Shown piece after piece: positions 1-5,878 of a stretch of 8,209 nt of DNA. Position numbers and translations under genes: made by a program. This stretch comes from Thermoplasmata archaeon (GTDB lineage: Archaea > Thermoplasmatota > Thermoplasmata > Halarchaeoplasmatales > Halarchaeoplasmataceae), in contig JAFDTP010000072.1 of assembly GCA_019594195.1 (NCBI GenBank), forward strand, positions 1-8,209, read 5' to 3'. The notes beneath the pieces are model-generated. The model was not told the DNA's origin, did no database searches, and saw only the letters and a program-made list of their open reading frames with translations. How positions within the stretch are numbered: the first letter of the stretch is position 1; every line of letters begins with the position of its first letter.

Positions 1-1037
1 AGGTAATCAAACTCAGCAGGAGGTACGAAGAAGTAAAGTATCACAAAAGAGAATATGGTGATCAAAGCTGCCGCACCCCAGGTGCCCTTTCTCAGTGCCT
101 TGAGTAGTGTCTCTTGGGAGGCCTCTCCTTCCGCTCTGATGAAGAATATAGATATCATGGACGCGATGATCCCCGCTCCAGCTATCAAGAACGGTATCGC
201 AAATATTTGAAGTTGATCTTCTAGTCCGCTCAGAGGCGTATGAGGAAGAAGTTCTGTACCCCTGTAGATCATCCATCCAAGAGTTAGGGCAGCGATTATA
301 GTATTTGTATAAGATTCAAAAAGGTCAGCGCCCATACCTGCGACGTCACCGACATTGTCTCCTACATTATCAGCGATAACACCGGGATTCCTCGGGTCGT
401 CTTCAGGGATCTCGGCTTCGACTTTTCCTGCAAGGTCTGCTCCAACGTCTGCGGCTTTGGTGTAGATACCTCCGCCGACCCTTGCGAAGAGAGCGATCGC
501 GCTAGCTCCGAAACCGAAGCCCGCTATGTATACTATCGCTTGTTCTAAGCTAAGTATCTCTCTGACCAATAAAAGAACAGTGCTCATACCTAATATCCCT
601 AATGATACGACGGCGAGTCCCATTACCGAACCGCCTCTAAAGGCGATGGTCAATGCTTTGTTAAGATTATCTCTTGCTCCCTGAGTTGTTGGAGCACTAG
701 CATTGGTTGCAGTTATCATACCTATATATCCGGCACTAGCTGAAAGTAACGCACCAATGATGAAGGGGAACCATGTCATACGGGGAACGCCTTCAATAAA
801 ATCTTTCACAGCCAGTAGGATAGCTACTACAAAAACAAAGATCGCTATGTACTTGTATTCAGTATGAAGATAAGTTTTTGCTCCTTTCTGCACTTCGCCG
901 GCCAGCTTTTTCATCTTGGCTGTTCCACGTTCCTGCTTAGTTATGAACTTCGCGAAGTACCCCGCAAGAGCTAAGCCGATCAACGCTGCTACTATCGCCC
1001 CTAACGTCGCTAAAGTGATATGGTCTAAACCTAACAT
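1..1037 (-). CDS. hppA: Membrane-bound ion-translocating pyrophosphatase, N-terminal part (cut by window edge)
   Basis: This integral membrane pump couples pyrophosphate hydrolysis to export of H+ and/or Na+. I read 345 codons from ATG at 1037-1035 to the left edge; the C-terminal half lies outside. Family signatures are clear: ALFARVGGGIYTKAADVGADL around residues 182-202, EDDPRNP at 212-218, and the DNVGDNVGD pyrophosphate/Mg-binding motif at 223-231, followed by GMGADLFESY. Several hydrophobic helices surround these, at about 9-31, 62-78, 90-112, 133-158 and 168-186. Known family numbering maps Arg186, Asp238 and Glu241 onto the gate residues Arg191, Asp243 and Glu246 of the Thermotoga maritima Na+ enzyme. 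That Glu position differs from plant-type H+ pumps but does not settle H+ versus Na+ specificity, and the K+-dependence residue is outside the window. A promoter box lies just upstream. The gene is divergent from the lipid kinase gene. The family assignment is very secure; the ion is not. Confidence 0.96.
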   Translation of the reverse strand, partial: MLGLDHITLATLGAIVAALIGLALAGYFAKFITKQERGTAKMKKLAGEVQKGAKTYLHTEYKYIAIFVFVVAILLAVKDFIEGVPRMTWFPFIIGALLSASAGYIGMITATNASAPTTQGARDNLNKALTIAFRGGSVMGLAVVSLGILGMSTVLLLVREILSLEQAIVYIAGFGFGASAIALFARVGGGIYTKAADVGADLAGKVEAEIPEDDPRNPGVIADNVGDNVGDVAGMGADLFESYTNTIIAALTLGWMIYRGTELLPHTPLSGLEDQLQIFAIPFLIAGAGIIASMISIFFIRAEGEASQETLLKALRKGTWGAAALITIFSFVILYFFVPPAEFDY

Positions 1038-1069
1038 AATTTCTACCTATCTTGAGGATAGAAAATTGG

Positions 1070-1086
1070 TTTATATAATTTTTCGT
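1070..1086 (-). promoter_or_regulatory. Probable archaeal promoter (BRE/TATA) of the pyrophosphatase gene
   Basis: Read on the minus strand, this is acgaaaaattatataaa: a purine-rich BRE-like stretch followed by a TATA box. Its centre, near 1075, predicts a transcript start near 1049, about 12 bases before the ATG at 1037. The short leader holds a weak GGTAG ribosome site. The assignment rests on spacing and composition only. Confidence 0.6.
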
Positions 1087-1175
1087 TGCTGTGCAATGAG
1101 GGGTCTATATGCTCCCTTGACTAGAGATCACGATCTATATATCTACAATCTAACTCTTTTAAGACCTCAAAAAAT

Positions 1176-1184
1176 GATAAATAC
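1176..1184 (+). promoter_or_regulatory. Probable TATA box for the lipid kinase gene, leaderless transcript
   Basis: The sequence gataaatac has its centre about 26 bases before the ATG at 1206, the usual archaeal TATA-to-start distance. No GGAG or GAGG ribosome site precedes that ATG. Both facts suggest a leaderless mRNA beginning at the start codon. Another AT-rich box, gatctatatatctac near 1132-1146, could be an alternative element. Confidence 0.4.
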
Positions 1185-1205
1185 AGATTGTAAAATAATG
1201 ATCAT

Positions 1206-1892
1206 ATGGATATTATCTCCTATATTATCCAAACAGCATGGGTGATAGCCTTAGTTACTTATTCCATATCTGTAACGCTGTCTACCAAACGAGTGTATCA
1301 TTGGATGAGGGTCAAAGGTGTAGAAAAAAATGTCGCCATATATTTTGATAGGAAGCTAGTTCACATATTCGGTGGTGGTATCGCCACCCTTTTCGTACCT
1401 TTCGTTTTTAGATCACCCGTATTTCCTTTGATAATAGGTTTATTGCTCGCGATATTTACTTATCTGCCTTATCATAGAGACGATATCCTCTATTGGGTTC
1501 AGACAGAAGAAAATATGAACGATGTCAAATTTTGCTTCATGTGGGGGTTCATTGTTTTTCTACTTTGGTATCTTTTGGGAAGCCCCTGGATCGCGATCAT
1601 ACCTCCGGCCATGATGGCATTCGGGGACGGCGTGACTGGGATCACCAGGAATATATTCTTTAAAAAGCGAACAAAACATCCGGTAGGGAACCTGTTCATG
1701 TTGGCTGTCAGTCTTCCGATAGGTTACTTTTTTGCAGGTTTTGAAGGATTGGCAACATGGGGCGTTTTCGCCGCTCTCGTAGCTACATTCGTTGAGAGAT
1801 ATGAATTCGGGCCTATAGACGATAATATACTCATCACTGTTTCAGCTGCATCGGTACTACTCATCGGTTCATATTATGGTAATCTGATCTGA
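1206..1892 (+). CDS. SEC59-type polyprenol kinase-like membrane protein (dolichol kinase / phytol kinase family)
   Basis: This 228-residue multi-spanning membrane protein has the signatures of the CTP-dependent dolichol/phytol kinase family (COG0170). They are RKLVH at residues 49-53, FGDGVTG at 139-145 with Arg148, KHPVGN at 157-162, Glu197 near the end of a helix, and GPIDDN at 202-207. In the family these cytosolic-side motifs bind the nucleotide and magnesium. About six to seven hydrophobic helices are visible, for instance 7-26, 55-88 (probably two), 109-137, 161-178, 181-196 and 207-226. In archaea the likely role is phosphorylation of dolichol to dolichyl phosphate, the lipid carrier for N-glycosylation, but another polyprenol or isoprenoid alcohol could be the substrate. 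The ATG at 1206 is preferred because it lies at leaderless distance from a TATA box. The stop is 13 bases before the next gene, implying one transcript. Confidence 0.85.
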   Translation: MDIISYIIQTAWVIALVTYSISVTLSTKRVYHWMRVKGVEKNVAIYFDRKLVHIFGGGIATLFVPFVFRSPVFPLIIGLLLAIFTYLPYHRDDILYWVQTEENMNDVKFCFMWGFIVFLLWYLLGSPWIAIIPPAMMAFGDGVTGITRNIFFKKRTKHPVGNLFMLAVSLPIGYFFAGFEGLATWGVFAALVATFVERYEFGPIDDNILITVSAASVLLIGSYYGNLI

Positions 1893-1905
1893 TCAGGAGA
1901 TCAAG

Positions 1906-2121
1906 ATGTCTATGAAAAGTGATCTTAGTGATAAAGTCGATCTAATCATGAAGGGTTTGAAGGTAGCCATCGTTGGTGTGGCACTAGTTTGGATATTTAC
2001 AGTATTGTTAGATATAGAGGCATATAGGGTAATACTCACCCGGGCCGGGATATCTATGATAATAGCGATCATAATCTATGATTATCTTTGGTTAGAGAAA
2101 CACAAAAATGCCGGAACCTAA
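1906..2121 (+). CDS. Small two-helix membrane protein of unknown function
   Basis: This 71-residue protein matches no family I recognise. It has a charged N-terminus with several Lys and Asp residues, a hydrophobic segment at about 17-36, a short polar turn with Glu and Arg, a second hydrophobic segment at about 45-64 rich in isoleucine, and a basic tail (LEKHKN). This suggests a hairpin with both ends on the same side of the membrane, probably the cytosol. A ribosome site, GGAGA at 1896-1900, sits 5 bases before the ATG. The start is only 13 bases after the stop of the lipid kinase gene, so the two are almost certainly cotranscribed. A role as a partner of that kinase is a guess from position alone. 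The presence of a real gene is well supported by the ribosome site, spacing and coherent membrane topology. Confidence 0.75.
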   Translation: MSMKSDLSDKVDLIMKGLKVAIVGVALVWIFTVLLDIEAYRVILTRAGISMIIAIIIYDYLWLEKHKNAGT

Positions 2122-2137
2122 GTAAAAGCAACCAAAA

Positions 2138-2147
2138 TAGTTAATAT
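2138..2147 (+). promoter_or_regulatory. Probable TATA box of the alba gene
   Basis: The sequence tagttaatat follows a purine-rich stretch (accaaaa at 2131-2137) that could act as BRE. Its centre predicts a transcript start near 2169. That leaves a leader of about 28 bases carrying a GAGGCG ribosome site at 2185-2190. It would exclude the upstream in-frame ATG at 2167 and supports the start at 2197. Confidence 0.45.
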
Positions 2148-2196
2148 CACCTTTCTCATAAAAGCGATGCGCAATAAAAGAAAAGAGGCGATAAAC

Positions 2197-2469
2197 ATGG
2201 ACGATGAGAATACTATATTTGTCGGTAGTAAGGAAACGATGAACTACGTGCAGGCTGTTATGACTCAGTTCAACAGCGGAAGCGACGAAGTAGTGATAAA
2301 AGCTCGTGGAAGAGCTATCAGCAAGGCGGTAGATGTTGCGGAGATAACCAGACATCGCTTCATAGAAGAAGCGGAGATAACTGACATCATTACCGACACA
2401 GAAGAGATAGAAAATGACGAAGGCGGAACGACAAATGTCTCCTCGATGGAGATAACCCTGAAGAAATAA
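2197..2469 (+). CDS. albA: Alba family DNA/RNA-binding chromatin protein
   Basis: This 90-residue protein is a full-length Alba, the small dimeric nucleic-acid-binding protein that coats DNA and RNA in many archaea. The family core is plain: [19 protein letters not shown] at residues 7-25, then [19 protein letters not shown], the most conserved Alba stretch, then [10 protein letters not shown], and a C-terminal strand ending SSMEITLKK. The usual lysine pair in the first loop (GKKP in the Sulfolobus protein, where the first lysine is the acetylated one) reads GSKE here, so only Lys12 remains. I start at the ATG at 2197 because GAGGCG lies 6 bases before it and because the family begins close to this point; an upstream in-frame ATG at 2167 would add ten basic residues. 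The gene follows the small membrane protein by 75 bases and probably has its own promoter. A structured segment and T tract follow. Confidence 0.95.
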   Translation: MDDENTIFVGSKETMNYVQAVMTQFNSGSDEVVIKARGRAISKAVDVAEITRHRFIEEAEITDIITDTEEIENDEGGTTNVSSMEITLKK

Positions 2470-2496
2470 GATAGGTAGACCTTCTGGGTTCAGTCG

Positions 2497-2567
2497 GCAG
2501 TTGACCTACGAATGGTGAGGATCTGATAAGATATCACTTATAAGCTAAGGTACTGTAGGTCATCTGC
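2497..2567 (+). ncRNA. Nested stem-loop after alba: 3' UTR structure or small RNA
   Basis: A long-range inverted repeat pairs 2497-2509 with 2555-2567: GCAG/CTGC, one T-T mismatch, then TGACCTAC/GTAGGTCA, 12 pairs in all. Enclosed within it, 2515-2518 pairs with 2534-2537 (GTGA/TCAC) and 2521-2524 with 2529-2532 (ATCT/AGAT), closing a GATA loop. It begins 28 bases after the alba stop and is followed by the T tract at 2591, so it may be the folded 3' end of the alba mRNA. I recognise no known RNA family. The arms are complementary by inspection; folding energy was not computed. Confidence 0.4.
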
Positions 2568-2590
2568 ATTAAAATATTTCCTCTGTCTAG

Positions 2591-2616
2591 TTTTTTTTAA
2601 TTTTTTATATTTTTTT
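2591..2616 (+). terminator. Oligo-T terminator tract of the alba transcription unit
   Basis: Three T runs occur in succession: eight at 2591-2598, six at 2601-2606 and seven at 2610-2616, broken by AA and ATA. Archaeal RNA polymerase terminates on such tracts in the non-template strand without needing a hairpin. It lies about 120 bases past the alba stop and directly after the nested stem-loop. Confidence 0.65.
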
Positions 2617-2663
2617 ACTTCCTACGAAAATCTGGTCACTCAGACAAAAGTTATCATATAATA

Positions 2664-2806
2664 TAGTGGAAGTCGGAACTTTTTGAACGAGCGTGCCGAC
2701 ATCCACAACTAGTAAAAGAGCCTCTTTCGGTGTAAATAGTCGGCTCTTTTACTATAAATCCGGGTACCGGGAGGACCGCTTTGCTACCTGCCTCCCGATA
2801 CCCGGA
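2664..2806. ncRNA. Three tandem strong stem-loops, possible structured RNA or bidirectional terminator
   Basis: Three adjacent inverted repeats fill this stretch. The first pairs GTGGA 2666-2670 with TCCAC 2702-2706 and, after an A-A mismatch, GTCGG 2672-2676 with CCGAC 2696-2700. The second is a perfect 13-base repeat, 2710-2722 with 2742-2754, around a 19-base loop. The third pairs 2759-2774 with 2791-2806 with a single C-A mismatch and is strikingly GC-rich inside AT-rich surroundings. A C-run and T-rich stretch with seven T at 2835-2841 follows on the plus strand, which mildly favours plus-strand transcription. Because each repeat folds on either strand and sits between convergent genes, a bidirectional terminator is the main alternative. 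It does not show tRNA, 5S, SRP or RNase P signatures. Strand and boundaries are uncertain. Confidence 0.45.
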
Positions 2807-2994
2807 GCCCTCCCCCCTTCTTTTAGGTTTATCATTTTTTTATCGTGATCTGTTGATCGATGTCTTCGGTGTTTTACTGCAAAGATAATCTATTAAAGTC
2901 ATTATTTATAAGATTTACCCAATTTATTCATACCTTTTATATAATTGATGATTTAAGTTTAATAAGAGAAGAATAGTATGAGCAGGTAAACAAC
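2807..2994. other. AT-rich intergenic remainder before the ATPase stop
   Basis: No coding signal is seen. It contains a C-rich then T-rich stretch (2808-2841), TATA-like boxes at about 2905-2917 (best read on the minus strand) and 2933-2944 (readable on both strands), and the 3' flank of the ATPase gene. No strong T tract follows the ATPase stop on the minus strand, so where that transcript ends is unclear. Confidence 0.4.
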
Positions 2995-5829
2995 CTATCT
3001 TCTAGATCTCTTGAGGGATTTGATCATCTCGAATACTATCAGGAATATCGCAGTAGCTCCTAATATCTGCAGCCATTCCATCGTACCTATACTCGCAAAT
3101 TCCAAAAAATCACTTATGTAGGGTCCGTAGACTCCCAGGAATACAAGACCTATAGAGGCTATTATTGAGTACAATATTATCTTGTTCGAAAAGAAATTTT
3201 TACTGAACAAAGATTCATACTTGTATCTTCTAGACATTATGTTTGTGAACTGGCAGTAGACTAGTGTTAGATAGCTGATGGTTGTTGCCTTAGCATATTC
3301 CATCGGCTGTGTACCTTCGAATAGGAGGGAAAAGTCCTGTCTATAGAAGTAAAGTAAGAAATTTCCAGCGGCTAGACCACCTATCAACAGACCTAAAAAT
3401 ATGACCTCTAATGAGCGAGATATATTCAATATGTGTTCATCCTGGCTCCTGGGTGGAGATATCATCATCTCTTCTGAAGGTGGATCATAAGTGAGGAATG
3501 TGAGAGGCATGATCTCCGCTAAAAGATCGATAGCTAATATCTGGATCACCAAGATAGGTATGGCCCATTCACTCAGACCTAGAAGTCCTATCATCGCCAA
3601 ACCAGCGAGTACCGTAGTGAGTTCAGCGCCATTAGTTGTCATGGAAGCTAGGACGGTCTTTTTGAGATTATTGTAGATGGTTCGCCCCTCTCGAACAGCA
3701 TCTACTAGTGTAGGAAAACTGTCATCTAATAATACCAATTCAGAAGCCTCTTTTGCGACATCAGTGCCTTTCTCTCCCATCGCTACCCCGATGTGGGCCC
3801 TCTTCAAAGCTGGAGCATCGTTGACACCGTCTCCAGTTACCGCTACGATCTCTTCCTCTTGCTCGAGGAGTTTGACGATCCTCAGCTTATCCTCAGGATC
3901 GACTCTAGAAAATATCATCGACTCGTGCTTTTCCATCACCTCTTTGAGATCAAGATCATCCATACCATTCATCTCTTGACCAGTGATCACCGGTGTTTCC
4001 CCATCCCCCTTCATCAGACCTATCTCCTCTCCCACCGCCTTAGCTGTTATAGCGTGATCTCCGGTCATGATGAAAGTCTTGATATGAGCATCGTGACAAC
4101 TCTCTATAGCTTCCTCGACACCCTCCTTTGGAGGGTCTATCATACCTGCAAGACCCAAAAATATAACGTCTTCCTCAACCTCTTCCTCAGTATATTCATC
4201 GCCTTTTTTCTCAAGAGGCCTGTAGGCCATTGCGAGTACACGCAATGCTTTTTCAGAGTACTTCTCATTGATCTTTCTTATCCTCTGTTTATCTTCTTCC
4301 GTTAACTCTTTTACTTCTCCATCTCTGTAGATGTGATTGCTTATGGAAAGAACGCTGTCGGTCGCTCCTTTCATCGCAAGAACTCTCATCCCTTCTGTAT
4401 CGCCCTCAAAGGCCTCTTCTATCTTTTTGTCTTCGTACTCCTCACCTATATCTCTCACAGAGCTCATCCTTTTTCTTTCTGAGTCGAAAGGGAATTCGAT
4501 TATCTCAGGGTTTTCTTCATCTTCCCTCTCATGGCGAGTACCTAGTTTTGTAGACATAGTGACCAGGGCTGCTTCAGTAGGATCACCTACCGAATACCAG
4601 TTGTCGTGTTGATCGTCGGGTTCATGTATCTCTGCGGAAGAAGCTAGAGTCGCGGCATCCATGAAGATCTCTAATTCGTTGATTTGTTCCTGTGAAAGTT
4701 CGTTTCCATCTTGGTCCTCTATACTACCTTCTGGTTTGTAACCTAGTCCGGTCAGATTGTACTCATCTTCGTCGAACCATATCTTCTTGACGGTCATCTC
4801 GTTTTTTGTTAGAGTCCCAGTTTTATCTGTACATATTACGGTAGTAGACCCTAATGTTTCCACGGAAGATAGGTTTTTTACAACAGCATTCTTATTGGCT
4901 AGACGATTGCTCCCAGTGGATAGAGCTACAGTCACCTGAGCTGGCAGCGCTTGAGGCACAGCAGAAACAGCGATCCCCACTGCGTATATCAGACTGACTG
5001 TCAATCCAAGTCCCTGCCAGATCGCTACAAAAAATAGCGCAGCGCTTATCACTACGACTATAGAAGTAAGATGTCTCGCGAGCAGGTCGAGTTCTCTTTG
5101 AAGAGGTGATTTTAATGCTCCTGTTTCCTCAGTCATGTCAGCTATCTTACCCATCTCAGTGTCCATACCGGTAGAAACTACGACGCCGGTAGCGTTTCCG
5201 GTCGCCACAGTAGTACCAACATATGCCATGTTAGTTCTATCTGCAAGCGTAACTTCTTCCTTTATAGCGTTGCTGTGTTTCTCCTGGGGCATAGATTCCC
5301 CTGTCAGAGAAAAATCGTTTGTTTTGAGATTGAAGGATTTGATTATCCTTATATCCGCGGGGATCTTATCTCCCTCTTCAACTTTTATTATGTCCCCGGG
5401 AACGAGTTCAGCTTGATCTATCTCTTTCCATTTCCCTGCTTGTTTCACCTGGGCCGGCGATTTGATGAGGGACTTCAGCTTTTCTATGATCTGTTCAGCC
5501 TTATACTTCTGAACAAAGCCGATGATAGCGTTTATTACTACGATGATGAACATAGCGGCAGCGCTTTTCAAACTACCAGGGTCATCTTGATAGATACCTA
5601 GAAATAATGAAACGATACCCGCGACTATCAAAACTACTACCAATAATTCTTTGAATTGAGATAAAAAAAGCAGTAATTTCGGGGTCTGAACTTTACCTGT
5701 GAGTTCATTTTTACCATGTTTTTCAAGCCTATCTTCTGCCTCAGCTTTGGATAGACCCTCTGGAGAAGTTTCTAATTCGTCCAGAGTTTCTTTAACGGAC
5801 ATATGATAATAATCCTTTTCTCCTTCCAT
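2995..5829 (-). CDS. P2-like P-type cation-transporting ATPase with a non-standard ion site
   Basis: This 944-residue ATP-driven cation pump has the full P2 layout: an N-terminal cation-ATPase domain (SPEGLSKAEAEDRL at 22-35), helices M1-M2 at about 60-107, actuator TGES at 176-179, M3-M4 at about 252-297, phosphorylated Asp335 in DKTGTLT, nucleotide-site KGA at 487-489, DPPK at 565-568, TGD at 589-591, hinge TGDGVND at 665-671, and M5-M10 to the C-terminus. Ion-site residues deviate from SERCA: M4 PEGLP is PQALP (Gln293 for Glu), M5 keeps Glu736, and M6 has Asp768 and Glu772 where SERCA has Asn and Asp. M8 carries Gln860 and Asn863 at the Na,K-ATPase Gln923/Asp926 positions. The ion (Ca2+, Na+ or other) therefore cannot be named. 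I prefer the ATG at 5829, which has GAGGCG 6 bases upstream; a TTG at 5853 would add eight residues. It follows the DUF389 gene by 49 bases. Confidence 0.93.
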   Translation of the reverse strand: MEGEKDYYHMSVKETLDELETSPEGLSKAEAEDRLEKHGKNELTGKVQTPKLLLFLSQFKELLVVVLIVAGIVSLFLGIYQDDPGSLKSAAAMFIIVVINAIIGFVQKYKAEQIIEKLKSLIKSPAQVKQAGKWKEIDQAELVPGDIIKVEEGDKIPADIRIIKSFNLKTNDFSLTGESMPQEKHSNAIKEEVTLADRTNMAYVGTTVATGNATGVVVSTGMDTEMGKIADMTEETGALKSPLQRELDLLARHLTSIVVVISAALFFVAIWQGLGLTVSLIYAVGIAVSAVPQALPAQVTVALSTGSNRLANKNAVVKNLSSVETLGSTTVICTDKTGTLTKNEMTVKKIWFDEDEYNLTGLGYKPEGSIEDQDGNELSQEQINELEIFMDAATLASSAEIHEPDDQHDNWYSVGDPTEAALVTMSTKLGTRHEREDEENPEIIEFPFDSERKRMSSVRDIGEEYEDKKIEEAFEGDTEGMRVLAMKGATDSVLSISNHIYRDGEVKELTEEDKQRIRKINEKYSEKALRVLAMAYRPLEKKGDEYTEEEVEEDVIFLGLAGMIDPPKEGVEEAIESCHDAHIKTFIMTGDHAITAKAVGEEIGLMKGDGETPVITGQEMNGMDDLDLKEVMEKHESMIFSRVDPEDKLRIVKLLEQEEEIVAVTGDGVNDAPALKRAHIGVAMGEKGTDVAKEASELVLLDDSFPTLVDAVREGRTIYNNLKKTVLASMTTNGAELTTVLAGLAMIGLLGLSEWAIPILVIQILAIDLLAEIMPLTFLTYDPPSEEMMISPPRSQDEHILNISRSLEVIFLGLLIGGLAAGNFLLYFYRQDFSLLFEGTQPMEYAKATTISYLTLVYCQFTNIMSRRYKYESLFSKNFFSNKIILYSIIASIGLVFLGVYGPYISDFLEFASIGTMEWLQILGATAIFLIVFEMIKSLKRSRR

Positions 5830-5857
5830 CGAACTCGCCTCAAGAGAAGACAATTTC

Positions 5858-5872
5858 TGATTTATTATTTTC
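5858..5872 (-). promoter_or_regulatory. Possible internal promoter for the ATPase gene
   Basis: The minus strand reads ccgaaaataataaat, resembling the pyrophosphatase promoter (cgaaaaattatataaa). A centre near 5865 predicts a start near 5839, leaving a leader of about 10 bases that includes GAGGCG. The ATPase could therefore be expressed independently of the upstream DUF389 gene. The evidence is composition and spacing only. Confidence 0.35.
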
Positions 5873-5878
5873 GGTGGT

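Noticed and set aside
916..1245. Open frame of 109 residues on the plus strand
   Set aside because: It lies mostly antisense to the pyrophosphatase N-terminus, crosses the promoter region and overlaps the lipid kinase start. There is no ribosome site or family resemblance.
2167..2196. N-terminal extension of Alba from ATG 2167
   Set aside because: The predicted transcript start is near 2169, the ribosome site GAGGCG sits before ATG 2197, and Alba proteins start near the shorter N-terminus.
2664..2806. tRNA, 5S, SRP, RNase P or H/ACA RNA as explanation of the tandem stems
   Set aside because: There is no T-arm GGTTCGA motif, CCA-stem arrangement, SRP GGAA tetraloop motif or RNase P core sequence. 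ACA trinucleotides after the first stem (2705-2707) are too common to support an H/ACA call.
2470..2994. CRISPR array or insertion sequence ends in the gene-free region
   Set aside because: The inverted repeats differ from one another, there are no regularly spaced direct repeats, and no transposase or target-site duplication is visible.
3491..5601. Several plus-strand frames of 60-170 residues
   Set aside because: All are antisense to the P-type ATPase, whose motifs are complete. They are composition shadows without ribosome sites or recognisable domains.
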